The position numbers were made by a program, and so were the translations under genes. From JAKLKS01 sp964370855 (GTDB taxonomy: Bacteria; Planctomycetota; JAJSAM01; JAKLKS01), in contig CAYJMF010000085.1 of the NCBI GenBank assembly GCA_964370855.1, positions 1-20,177 of the forward strand: DNA of 20,177 nt, in the 5' to 3' direction. Below the pieces are notes generated by a model, which did not search any database, was not told the DNA's origin, and saw only the letters and a program-made list of their open reading frames with translations. Positions 7,534 through 14,328 of this stretch are shown piece by piece. Numbering within the stretch: the first letter of the stretch is position 1; every line of letters starts with the position of its first letter.

Positions 7534-7911
7534 TCACTGGGCACCCGGCTCGTGCCCCCCTCCCCCCTTCCGGCCCCCCCGCCCGATCCTCACCAGCCCG
7601 TACAGGCCCACGACGATGAGGAGCAGCACGAGAAGGCTGGGAAGGGTGAACTCGTGGAACTCCCCCCGCAACGCCCCGGCGGCCGATTCGAGGATCAGCT
7701 CGACGCTGAACGGCCCGCACATGAGGAACCCGGCGAGCCCCGTGAACAGGAGCAGCGCGGCGACCACCCTCCTGCCGCGGTCGCTGCTTCGGCCGGGGGG
7801 GATGGGTGCCGTCACAGGGAGACCCGGCGCGGAGGGGGGAAACGCCCGGCCTGACTCCGGAAGAGTGTGGACCTCAGGGTAGTCCCCTCCCAGCAACCTG
7901 ACGACGGTCAT
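7534..7911 (-). CDS. Hypothetical small membrane protein (2 TM)
   Basis: Unrecognised, 125 residues. Seen: two clear hydrophobic segments, RVVAALLLFTGLAGFLMCG (about residues 47-65) and LPSLLVLLLIVVGLYGLVRI (about 90-109), followed by a Gly/Arg/Lys tail. This is an inner-membrane hairpin topology. The N-terminal ~45 residues are Pro-rich and may not be translated: the ATG at 7911 has a GAAGGG run directly touching the start rather than at normal spacing, so a later start is possible. It lies 24 bp beyond the tRNA-Lys 3' end and 179 bp upstream of the other membrane-protein gene on the same strand. It is probably a real gene, with uncertain start and unknown role. Confidence 0.45.
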   Translation of the reverse strand: MTVVRLLGGDYPEVHTLPESGRAFPPSAPGLPVTAPIPPGRSSDRGRRVVAALLLFTGLAGFLMCGPFSVELILESAAGALRGEFHEFTLPSLLVLLLIVVGLYGLVRIGRGGRKGGGGHEPGAQ

Positions 7912-7935
7912 CCCTTCGGATGGGAACGGTCATGA

Positions 7936-8011
7936 TGGTGCGGGCGGTGGGACTCGAACCCACAACCAAGGGCTTAAAAGACCCCTGCGCTGCCGATTGC
8001 GCTACGCCCGC
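7936..8011 (-). tRNA. tRNA-Lys (anticodon UUU)
   Basis: The reverse strand gives a complete cloverleaf. Acceptor GCGGGCG pairs with CGCCCGC, and the D-arm is GCGC-AATCGGCA-GCGC. Anticodon stem GGGGT/GCCCT closes loop CTTTTAA (anticodon TTT). The T-arm is GTGGG-TTCGAGT-CCCAC. Discriminator A and encoded CCA complete a 76-nt gene. It lies downstream of frr on the same strand, separated by GC-rich hairpin DNA and an AT-rich patch. Confidence 0.96.
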
Positions 8012-8015
8012 ACTT

Positions 8016-8032
8016 GTATCACACTATGATAC
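8016..8032. repeat. Inverted repeat GTATCA-N5-TGATAC just 5' of tRNA-Lys
   Basis: A perfect 6-bp inverted repeat with a 5-bp spacer lies 4 bp upstream of the tRNA-Lys 5' end, in an AT-rich patch (8015-8036) inside very GC-rich DNA. On the minus strand it contains TATCAT and TAGTAT runs that could serve as a -10, so it may be the tRNA promoter or an operator overlapping it. Symmetry is directly visible; function is inference. Confidence 0.35.
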
Positions 8033-8073
8033 TATCGCGGGCGGCCCCGCGGCGCCGGCCCCGCGAGGAGGCC

Positions 8074-8088
8074 GACCCCGGCGGGGTC
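8074..8088 (-). terminator. Hairpin at the frr stop codon, possible terminator
   Basis: On the minus strand GACCCC-GCC-GGGGTC forms a 6-bp stem with a 3-nt loop, starting inside the frr stop codon and followed by more GC-rich dyads to about 8041. No T-run follows, so it is not a canonical Rho-independent terminator. It may slow polymerase or protect the 3' end before tRNA-Lys. Confidence 0.3.
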
Positions 8089-8644
8089 AGACCTCCATGA
8101 TCTCTTTCGTCTTCTTCTCGAGGTTCGCGTCCACGGACCCCTCGTACTTCTTCGTGAGCGACTGGATCTCGTCCTTCAGCTTCGTCCCCTGGTCCTCCGT
8201 CATCTCCCCGTCGGCCTCCGCCGTCTCGCCGGCCTTGTTCGCGTCACGACGGATGTTCCGGATGGAGACCCGGGCCGCCTCGGCCAGCTCCTTGCAGCGC
8301 GCGGCGAGCTTCCTCCGCTGCTCCTCGGACAGCGGCGGCAGGTTGAGCCGCACCAGCTTCCCGTCGCTCTGCGGCGTCACCCCGAGGTTGCTCTTCTGGA
8401 TCGCCTTCTCGATCTCCTTGATGGAGCCCGGGTCGAAGGGCTTGATCACGATGAGCCGCGCCTCGGGGATGGAGATCGTCGCGAGCTGCTTGAGGGGCGT
8501 CGGCGCCCCGTAGTAGTCCACCCGCACCCCGTCCACCAGCCCCGGCGTCGCCCGGCCGGTGCGGATGTGGTTGAACTCCGAGACCACGTGGGCCACGGCC
8601 TTCTCCATCTTGTCTTCCGTGTCGAGAAGGATGTCGTCGTACAT
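8087..8644 (-). CDS. frr: Ribosome recycling factor
   Basis: The 185-residue product has the normal RRF length and diagnostic sequence from start to end: the N-terminal helix MYDDILLDTEDKMEKAV, the FNHIRTGRATPGLVDGVRVDYYGAPTPL region around the hinge, IKPFDPGSIKEIEKAI, and LNLPPLSEEQRRKL. It has the typical long helical C-terminus ending KTKEIMEV. RRF works with EF-G in the cytoplasm to split post-termination ribosomes. The ATG at 8644 has GGGAGGC about 7 nt upstream; the longer open frame upstream is a shadow of pyrH. It is last in the rpsB-tsf-pyrH-frr series, 29 bp after pyrH, an order widely conserved in bacteria. Confidence 0.97.
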   Translation of the reverse strand: MYDDILLDTEDKMEKAVAHVVSEFNHIRTGRATPGLVDGVRVDYYGAPTPLKQLATISIPEARLIVIKPFDPGSIKEIEKAIQKSNLGVTPQSDGKLVRLNLPPLSEEQRRKLAARCKELAEAARVSIRNIRRDANKAGETAEADGEMTEDQGTKLKDEIQSLTKKYEGSVDANLEKKTKEIMEV

Positions 8645-8673
8645 GGCGTGCCTCCCGGTTGCCGGCCCCGATC

Positions 8674-9375
8674 CTAACCGATGCGGGTCCCCACCCGCTC
8701 CCCCGCCGCGGCCCGGGCGAGGTTGCCCGAGGGGCGCAGCGAGAACACCACCACGGGGAGCCCGTTCTCGCGGCACAGGGTGAAGGCCGTCTGGTCCATC
8801 ACCCCGAGCCGCCGCTCGATGCACTCCCCGAAGGTGAGGGCGTCGAAGCGGACCGCCGCCGGGTCCCGCCGCGGGTCCCGGTCGTAGACCCCGTCCACGG
8901 TGGTCGCCTTGAGGAGGACCTCCGCCCCGACCTCGAGGGCCCGCAGCGCCGCCGCCGTGTCCGTCGTGAAGAAGGGCCGCCCCGTGCCGCCGGCGAGGAT
9001 CAGCGTCTCCCCCGCCTCGAGGAGGGAGCGGGCCCGGTCCGCCGTGAAGGGGTCGGCCACGTCGGGCATGGGGACCGCCGTCAGCACCCGCGCGGGGGCG
9101 CCGGCCCCGCGGACCGCCTCGGCGAGCACGAGGGCGTTGGCCGTCGTCGCCAGCATCCCCACGGCGTCGGCGGAGGTGCGGGGGACGAGGTCCGGGGGGA
9201 GGTCCCGCCCCCGGACCAGGTTGCCGGCGCCGACCACCACGGCGCACTGGATGCCGGCCGCGGGGAGGGAGGCGATCTCCGCGGCGATGGCGCGGACCTG
9301 GTCGGGATCGAAGCCGAAGGCCGAGGGGCCGCAGAGCCCCTCGCCGGAGAGCTTGAGGAGGACCCGCCGCGCCAC
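8674..9375 (-). CDS. pyrH: UMP kinase (uridylate kinase)
   Basis: A cytoplasmic kinase of the amino-acid-kinase fold that converts UMP to UDP with ATP. Seen in the 233-residue product: KLSGE at the N-terminus (phosphate-binding Lys), the glycine loop VVVGAGNLVRG, DAVGMLATTANALVLAEAV (effector/UMP-side helix), GGTGRPFFTTDTAAALRA (UMP/Mg site) and VMDQTAFTLC near the C-terminus. The length matches bacterial PyrH (about 235-245). It starts at a GTG (9375) only 7 bp after the tsf stop, with no strong Shine-Dalgarno, which suggests coupling to tsf translation. It is 29 bp upstream of frr. Confidence 0.97.
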   Translation of the reverse strand: MARRVLLKLSGEGLCGPSAFGFDPDQVRAIAAEIASLPAAGIQCAVVVGAGNLVRGRDLPPDLVPRTSADAVGMLATTANALVLAEAVRGAGAPARVLTAVPMPDVADPFTADRARSLLEAGETLILAGGTGRPFFTTDTAAALRALEVGAEVLLKATTVDGVYDRDPRRDPAAVRFDALTFGECIERRLGVMDQTAFTLCRENGLPVVVFSLRPSGNLARAAAGERVGTRIG

Positions 9376-9382
9376 GGCGCGC

Positions 9383-10000
9383 CTATTCGGCGCCGACTTC
9401 GAGGCGGGCGAAGCGCCGGATGACCATGTTCTGGCCGATCTTCTGGATGAGGCCCTTGAAGACCTGCTCCACGGTCATCGTGTTGTCGTGGATCCAGGCC
9501 TGCTCGAGCAGGACCCGCTCCTTGTAGAAGGCGTTCACCTTGCCGTCCACGATCTTGGCCCGGATCTCGGCGGGCTTCTTCAGGTTCTTCGGGTCGGCGG
9601 CGAGCTGCCCCTCGGCGATCTCCCGCTCCTTCTCGACGAGGGCGGCGGGGATCTGCTCGCGCGTCACCGCCACCGGCGGCGGGGCCGCCGCGGCGATGTG
9701 CTGGGCCAGCTTCTTGATGAACTCCTGGAAGAGCTCGTTGCGGGCGGCGAAGTCGTCCTCGCACTGCACCTCGACGAGGACGCCGAGCTTGCCGGTATGG
9801 TGCAGGTAGGAGCCGATGCGCCCCTCCTTCACGTCCCGCCCGTGCTTGGAGGCGGCCACCTTCTCCCCCTGCTTGCGGAGCCACTCCTCGGCCTTGACGA
9901 GGTCGCCTCCGGCCTCGGAGAGGGCCTTCTTGCACTCCATCATCCCGAGCCCGGTGCGGGCCCGGAGCTCCATCACGGTCTTCGCGCTGATCTCTGACAT
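9383..10000 (-). CDS. tsf: Elongation factor Ts (short form)
   Basis: Guanine-nucleotide exchange factor for EF-Tu. Seen: an N-terminal UBA-like domain (ELRARTGLGMMECKKALSEAGGDLVKAEEWLRKQG), then the core domain with EDDFAARNELF (family TDFVARN, which contacts the EF-Tu nucleotide pocket). The C-terminal part includes KVNAFYKERVLLEQAWI and a final IGENMVIRRF-like segment. At 205 residues it is shorter than the E. coli protein (about 280) and resembles the Thermus-type short EF-Ts, which has a single core repeat and no coiled-coil. The ATG at 10000 has AGGAG 7-8 nt upstream. The frame is open up to 10096, but that stretch lacks similarity. It follows rpsB after 138 bp that contain a hairpin. 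Confidence 0.96.
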   Translation of the reverse strand: MSEISAKTVMELRARTGLGMMECKKALSEAGGDLVKAEEWLRKQGEKVAASKHGRDVKEGRIGSYLHHTGKLGVLVEVQCEDDFAARNELFQEFIKKLAQHIAAAAPPPVAVTREQIPAALVEKEREIAEGQLAADPKNLKKPAEIRAKIVDGKVNAFYKERVLLEQAWIHDNTMTVEQVFKGLIQKIGQNMVIRRFARLEVGAE

Positions 10001-10043
10001 GGTCGGCTCCTGTGCTCTGTCGTCGCGACGCCGCCCCCGGGGG

Positions 10044-10064
10044 GGCGGGAGGACGGATCCCGCC
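10044..10064 (-). promoter_or_regulatory. Hairpin in the rpsB-tsf gap, possible attenuator
   Basis: GGCGGGA and TCCCGCC form a perfect 7-bp stem around a 7-nt loop, followed by a C7-G5 dyad (about 10032-10046). No T-run follows. A partial terminator between rpsB and tsf is known from E. coli, where it balances S2 and EF-Ts output. A similar role here is inference. Confidence 0.35.
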
Positions 10065-10138
10065 GCGCGCGGTCCCCGCCGTCCGGGAGGCTCCATCGTC
10101 CGGAAGGCTTCTTCGCCGGCGCCCGCCGTTCCCGATCC

Positions 10139-11032
10139 CTAGGAGGGGCGGGAGGAGTCCCCGCCGCCGCCCGCGGGACCGCGGCCGCCGGGGTTGCCCC
10201 GGCCCGGGCCCGTGCGGCGCCGGACGACGACCTTCTTCCCGCCGCGTCCGCCGGGACCGGCCACGCGCATGGCGTCGGCCAGCGCGTCGTCCCGGGCGCC
10301 GGGGGCGGCCATCACCTGGACGCCGCGCGCCTTGGCGTTCCTGGATCCCTCGGTCACGGCCGTGGACAGGCGGCTGAGGATGGTCTCGACGGATCGCATG
10401 GAGTCGTCGTTCCCGGGGATGGCGATGTCCACCACGTCGGGGTCGCAGTCGGTGTCGATGAGGGCCACGACGGGGATGCCCATCCGGTTGGCCTCCTTGA
10501 CGCAGATGGCCTCGCGGCGGGGATCCACCACGACCATCACGCCGGGCAGGGTGGACATCTTCCGGATGCCGGAGAGGTTCTTGGTGAGCTTGCGCTTCTC
10601 GCGGTTGTGGCGGGAGACGTCCTTCTTGCTCATGGCACCGAAGGCGTCGGAGGTCTCCAGCGCCTCGAGCTCCTCGAGCCGGGCGAGCCGCTTGCGGATG
10701 GTCTCGAAGTTGGTGAGGGTGCCGCCGAGCCAGCGCTCCGTCACCGTCGGCATGCCGCACTTGTTGGCGGAGTTGAGCACCACCTGCTTCGCCCCGCGCT
10801 TGGTGCCGACGAAGAGGACGTCGCGGCCCTCCCCGGCGATGCGCTGGAGGAAGTTGCAGGCGCGGACGAGGCCGCGGACCGTGGTCCGGAGATCGATGAT
10901 GTGGACCGTGTTCCGCTTCCCGTAGATGAAGGGCTGCATCTTCGGGTTCCACCGGGAGGCCCGGTGGCCGAAGTGCACGCCGTTGTCGATGAGTTCCTGG
11001 ACCGTGACGAGCGGGGCCGTGTCGATGGACAA
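10139..11032 (-). CDS. rpsB: 30S ribosomal protein S2 with Gly/Arg-rich C-terminal extension
   Basis: Small-subunit ribosomal protein. Diagnostic S2 sequence is visible throughout: LIDNGVHFGHRASRWNPKMQPFIYG, LFVGTKRGAKQVV, ERWLGGTLTNFETIRKRL, LPGVMVVVDPRREAICVKEANRMGIPVVALIDTDCDPD, and VDIAIPGNDDSMRSV. At 297 residues it is longer than typical S2 (240-260). The extra ~45 residues are a basic Gly/Arg-rich tail (KKVVVRRRTGPGRGNPGG...). The best start is the TTG at 11032, with GGAGGAAC just upstream; the next in-frame ATG lies inside the conserved core. It heads the rpsB-tsf-pyrH-frr block, with a 131-bp gap and a leader hairpin before it. Confidence 0.96.
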   Translation of the reverse strand: MSIDTAPLVTVQELIDNGVHFGHRASRWNPKMQPFIYGKRNTVHIIDLRTTVRGLVRACNFLQRIAGEGRDVLFVGTKRGAKQVVLNSANKCGMPTVTERWLGGTLTNFETIRKRLARLEELEALETSDAFGAMSKKDVSRHNREKRKLTKNLSGIRKMSTLPGVMVVVDPRREAICVKEANRMGIPVVALIDTDCDPDVVDIAIPGNDDSMRSVETILSRLSTAVTEGSRNAKARGVQVMAAPGARDDALADAMRVAGPGGRGGKKVVVRRRTGPGRGNPGGRGPAGGGGDSSRPS

Positions 11033-11070
11033 GACGTTCCTCCAGCTGTTTCCGACCGAACGGGCACCAC

Positions 11071-11092
11071 CCCGGGGAATGGGGACCCCGGG
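11071..11092 (-). promoter_or_regulatory. Leader hairpin upstream of rpsB, possible S2 autoregulatory site
   Basis: CCCGGGG and CCCCGGG form a perfect 7-bp stem with an 8-nt loop, ending about 38 nt before the rpsB TTG start. Leaders of rpsB often contain structures bound by S2 to repress translation. I cannot match this one to a defined leader family, and a terminator for the upstream lpx cluster is the alternative, although no T-run follows. Confidence 0.35.
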
Positions 11093-11110
11093 CGTGGCGC
11101 AAACCTTCAG

Positions 11111-11116
11111 AGGATA
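11111..11116 (-). promoter_or_regulatory. Weak candidate -10 (TATCCT) for rpsB
   Basis: On the minus strand TATCCT lies about 80 nt upstream of the rpsB start and before the leader hairpin. GTGGAC, 17 bp further upstream, is a poor -35. Position fits a promoter for a leader-bearing rpsB transcript, but the match is weak. Confidence 0.2.
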
Positions 11117-11163
11117 GCGAAGGGCCCCCTCGCGTCCACGAAAATGGGGGGCGGGGTGGGGGG

Positions 11164-12186
11164 TCACCCCGCCGCCAGCCTCTCCTTCACGCAGGCCACG
11201 ACCCTGAGCGCGAGGCGGAGCGCCCTGAGGCCGTCCTCCCCGCTCACCACGGGGACGGTCCCGTTCCGGACCGCCTCCAGGAAGGAGCCGAGCTCGGCCT
11301 TCAGGGGCTCCTCCTCGGAGATCCGGACGGGGGACATCTCCACGAGCCCCGACAGGACCATGCCCTTGAGGTCGGCCAGGCTCTTCGCGTCCTTCCTCAG
11401 CGCCATGACCTTCTCGAGGGTCAGCCCCGGGGCCTTCCGGTAGGTCCACCCCTGGCGCTGCGCGAAGTCGAGCACCATGTAGGAATCCGACGAGAACATC
11501 CGGAGCTTCCGCTCCGTCTTCGTCCCCACGCGGCTCGCCGTCACGTTGGCCACGCAGCCGCCGGCGAACTCGATGCGGGCGTTGGCGATGTCCTCGTGGG
11601 GGGTGAGCACCGGCACGCCCACGGCCTCCACCCGGACAGGCTCCGAGCCGGCGAGGTGGAGGATGAGGTCGAGATCGTGGATCATGAGGTCCAGCACCAC
11701 CCCCACGTCGGCGCTGCGGAAGGAGAAGGGGGAGATGCGGTTCACCTCGAGGAAGCGGGGCCGGAAGGCCCGCGGGTCCACGGAGGCGATGGCGGGGTTG
11801 AAGCGCTCGATGTGGCCCGTGGCCAGGACGGCCCCGGACTCCCTGGCGGCGCGGACCATGGCCTCCCCGTCCTCCAGGGTCGCCGCGAAGGGCTTCTCCA
11901 CGAGGCAGGCGACCCCGCGCCGCAGCAGGGGCACGGCGACGGCGGCGTGGTGGACGGTGGGCACCGCCACGGAGACGGCCCGCACGCCGGCGGGAATGTC
12001 CGCGGGGTCCGCCAGGGCGGCGCAGCCGTGCTTCTCCGCGGCGGCGGCCGCCGCCGCCGGGTCCCTGTCCACGACGCACGCGAGCCTCGCCCCGGGCAGC
12101 TCCGACCAGACCCTGGCGTGGTTCCTGCCGAAGGCGCCCACGCCGACCACCGCGACCTCGAGGGGAGCACCCTCCGGTCCGCTCAT
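11164..12186 (-). CDS. Gfo/Idh/MocA-family NAD(P)-dependent oxidoreductase, lipid A cluster (GnnA-like candidate)
   Basis: The 340-residue product has an N-terminal Rossmann fold (VAVVGVGAFGRNHARVW, residues 11-27), the family Lys motif EKP (97-99), GHIERFNPA (124-132) and the catalytic-region D166...H170-D171 in LDLMIHDLDLILHL. These oxidise or reduce sugar-type substrates with NAD(P). Its ATG overlaps the lpxA stop (ATGA), so it is translationally coupled to lpxA, and it is the last gene of the envelope block. An oxidoreductase of this family beside lpxA is recurrent; GnnA of Acidithiobacillus and Leptospira oxidises UDP-GlcNAc at C3 ahead of the aminotransferase GnnB. No GnnB-like gene is in the window, so GnnA identity is only a possibility. 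The family assignment is firm; the substrate is inferred from context. Confidence 0.9.
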   Translation of the reverse strand: MSGPEGAPLEVAVVGVGAFGRNHARVWSELPGARLACVVDRDPAAAAAAAEKHGCAALADPADIPAGVRAVSVAVPTVHHAAVAVPLLRRGVACLVEKPFAATLEDGEAMVRAARESGAVLATGHIERFNPAIASVDPRAFRPRFLEVNRISPFSFRSADVGVVLDLMIHDLDLILHLAGSEPVRVEAVGVPVLTPHEDIANARIEFAGGCVANVTASRVGTKTERKLRMFSSDSYMVLDFAQRQGWTYRKAPGLTLEKVMALRKDAKSLADLKGMVLSGLVEMSPVRISEEEPLKAELGSFLEAVRNGTVPVVSGEDGLRALRLALRVVACVKERLAAG

Positions 12187-12986
12187 TTCCTCGCCGCCTC
12201 CCGTGCGCGCCCCTGCCTGCCGGCCATCTGCCTGCGGAGGAACCCGACCAGCTCGAGGACCTCCGGCGTCGGTTCGTCCCGCTCGAGACGGTCGAGGGTC
12301 TTCTCGCGGACGAGCTGGTCGCTCCGCCAGAGTGCACGATGCGCCTCGCGGACGGACCGGATCCTCTCCGCGGGGACCCCCGCCCGCTGCATCCCCACGA
12401 CGTTCACCTTGACGACCCTCGCGGGGTGCCCCTCAACGACCATGAAGGGGGGGACGTCCATGACGATGCGCGAGAGGCCGCCCACGTAGGCGAGGCGCCC
12501 GATGGAGGTGAAGTGGTGCACGGCGGCGGCCCCGTTGAGGATGGAGCGGGCCTCCACATGGACGTGGCCCGCCAGCAGCACGTTGTTCCCGAGGATCACC
12601 CCGTCTCCGACGGCGCAGTCGTGGCCCACGTGGGAGCAGGCCATGAGGAGGCAGCCGCTGCCGACCCGGGTGACCCCCTGCTCCTTGAAGGTCCCCCGGG
12701 AGACCGTGACCCCCTCGCGGAAGACGTTCCGGTCCCCCACCTCGAGGCGGACCACCTCCCCCCTGTAGGAGACGTCCTGGGGGTCCCCACCGAGGGTGGC
12801 GAAGGAGTGGACGCGGTTCCCCTCCCCGAGCCGGGTCCAGCCGTGGACCGCGGCGTGGGGCAGGAGCTCCGTCCCGGGCCCGATCTCCGACTGCGGGCCC
12901 ACGTAGGCGAAGGGGCCGATGGTCACCCCGTCGGCGAGGGTCGCCGTGGGGTCCACGTGGGCGGTCGGATGGACGGTGGCGCTCAC
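12183..12986 (-). CDS. lpxA: Acyl-ACP--UDP-N-acetylglucosamine O-acyltransferase
   Basis: First enzyme of lipid A synthesis: a cytoplasmic trimer of left-handed beta-helices that transfers a 3-hydroxyacyl chain from ACP to UDP-GlcNAc. Seen in 267 residues: hexapeptide repeats from the N-terminus (VHPTAHVDPTATLADGVTIG), the LpxA-typical LGGDPQDVSYRGE, and SHVGHDCAVGD with H119 and H122 equivalent to E. coli H122 and catalytic H125. GNNVLLAGHVHV follows, then a helical C-terminus. The length matches the E. coli enzyme (262). The start is a GTG at 12986 overlapping the lpxC-fabZ stop (GTGA), and the stop overlaps the oxidoreductase start. The longer open frame upstream is a shadow. Chain-length choice cannot be read with confidence. 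Confidence 0.96.
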   Translation of the reverse strand: MSATVHPTAHVDPTATLADGVTIGPFAYVGPQSEIGPGTELLPHAAVHGWTRLGEGNRVHSFATLGGDPQDVSYRGEVVRLEVGDRNVFREGVTVSRGTFKEQGVTRVGSGCLLMACSHVGHDCAVGDGVILGNNVLLAGHVHVEARSILNGAAAVHHFTSIGRLAYVGGLSRIVMDVPPFMVVEGHPARVVKVNVVGMQRAGVPAERIRSVREAHRALWRSDQLVREKTLDRLERDEPTPEVLELVGFLRRQMAGRQGRAREAARK

Positions 12987-14287
12987 GCGTCGATCAGCAT
13001 GAAGTTGATGCGGGCCTCGGCGGCGAGTTCCCCCTCCACCGTGGCCCGCCCCTGGACCCGCCCCGTGCGGGCCTTCAGCTTCAGCGTCTCGATCTCCAGC
13101 CGGAGCTGGTCCCCGGGCACCACGGTGCGGCGCAGCTTCGCCCGGTCGATGCTCAGGAGCACCGCGAGGCGGCCCGTGTTCTCGAGCTTCCGGAGGAGGA
13201 GCACGCCGGAGAGCTGGGCCAGGGCCTCGATGATGAGGACGCCGGGCATGACCGGCGTGCCCGGCCAGTGGCCCTGGAAGAACTGCTCGTTGATGGTGAC
13301 GTTCTTGATGCCCACGGCCCTGTGGAAGCCGTCCAGCTCCAGCACGCGGTCCACCAGGAGGAAGGGGTAGCGGTGCGGGAGGATGCGCTGGATCTCGCCG
13401 ATGTCGAGGCGGCGGGAGCGGCCCTCCTCGGCGTCCACCTCGGCGCGCACGAGGGACGCGAGCCTCCTCACGAGGAGGGCGTTGCCGGAGTGCCCCGACC
13501 GCACCCCCGACACGTGGGCCCTGAGGTCGGCGCCCAGCAGGAACAGGTCCCCCGTCATGTCGAGGAGCTTGTGACGGCAGTACTCGTCGGGGAACCGGAG
13601 CCTGTTCTGCATGGGGCCGTCGGGGCCGACGACCAGGGTGTTCTCGTGGGTCGCGCCCTTCCCGAGGCCCATCCCGCGCAGGGCCTTCGCCTCGGACTCG
13701 AGCACGAAGGTGCGGGCCGGGGCGATCTCGCGGACGTAGGAGTCCTCGTTGAGGTCCACGGAGACGTGCTGGGGGCCGAAGGGGGATCCGGGGCCGTAGT
13801 CCAGGGTGTAGGAGACCTGGAGCCCGCGCTCCCGCGGGAGGGCCGAGAGGATGGCCTCGCTGCCCGGCTCCACCACCCCGACGCCGTCGGCGAGGAAGAG
13901 CTCCCGCCGGGGGGCGTCGTGGATCTCCGCGGGGCCGGCGCGCCTCAGGGCCTCGACGAAGGGGAGCGCGCTCCCGTCCATCCCCGGGACCTCGACGCCG
14001 TCGATCTCCACCACGAGGTCGTCGATGCCGAGCCCGAAGCAGGCCGAGAGGAGGTGCTCGACGGTGTGGACCTCGGCGGAGCCCTCGGCCAGCGCCGTCC
14101 TCCGCCCCCGGTCCACCACGTGCCGGCCGTCCGCGGGGATGCGCGGCCGGCCCGGGAGGTCGGTCCGGATGAAGACGACGCCCGCGTCGGCGGGGGCCGG
14201 GGAGAGGCGCAGCGTCGTCGCCGCCCCCGTGTGGAGGCCGACGCCCCGGAGTTCCGCCGTGGACTGGACGGTCCGCTGGTTGCGCAC
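12983..14287 (-). CDS. lpxC-fabZ: Bifunctional UDP-3-O-acyl-GlcNAc deacetylase / 3-hydroxyacyl-ACP dehydratase (LpxC-FabZ fusion)
   Basis: One 434-residue polypeptide with two enzymes. LpxC part (residues 1 to ~285) has RGVGLHTG, the zinc ligands H78 (VEHLLSA), H239 and D243 (RHKLLDMTGD), and H266 in SGHSGN, all at the spacing of E. coli LpxC. FabZ part (~295-434) has ILPHRYPFLLVDRV, then FQGHWPGTPVMPGVLIIEALAQ with catalytic H340 and E354, 14 residues apart as in FabZ. LpxC makes the committed zinc-dependent deacetylation of lipid A synthesis; FabZ dehydrates 3-hydroxyacyl-ACP for fatty acid elongation. Such fusions are known in Bacteroidota and Planctomycetota. Start: the GTG at 14287 (MRNQRTVQS) fits the LpxC N-terminus but lacks a good Shine-Dalgarno; the frame is open to 14458 inside lpxD. 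A TACCCT about 10 nt upstream could be an internal -10. Confidence 0.96.
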   Translation of the reverse strand: MRNQRTVQSTAELRGVGLHTGAATTLRLSPAPADAGVVFIRTDLPGRPRIPADGRHVVDRGRRTALAEGSAEVHTVEHLLSACFGLGIDDLVVEIDGVEVPGMDGSALPFVEALRRAGPAEIHDAPRRELFLADGVGVVEPGSEAILSALPRERGLQVSYTLDYGPGSPFGPQHVSVDLNEDSYVREIAPARTFVLESEAKALRGMGLGKGATHENTLVVGPDGPMQNRLRFPDEYCRHKLLDMTGDLFLLGADLRAHVSGVRSGHSGNALLVRRLASLVRAEVDAEEGRSRRLDIGEIQRILPHRYPFLLVDRVLELDGFHRAVGIKNVTINEQFFQGHWPGTPVMPGVLIIEALAQLSGVLLLRKLENTGRLAVLLSIDRAKLRRTVVPGDQLRLEIETLKLKARTGRVQGRATVEGELAAEARINFMLIDA

Positions 14288-14328
14288 GATGGGCCAAAGG
14301 GTATCAGCGGCCCGCCGCGGGGGCCCCG

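Noticed and set aside
5336..7882. 848-codon plus-strand frame over the MFS gene and both membrane-protein genes
   Set aside because: Low-complexity Arg/Pro/Gly product, out of frame with the transporter; a high-GC artefact.
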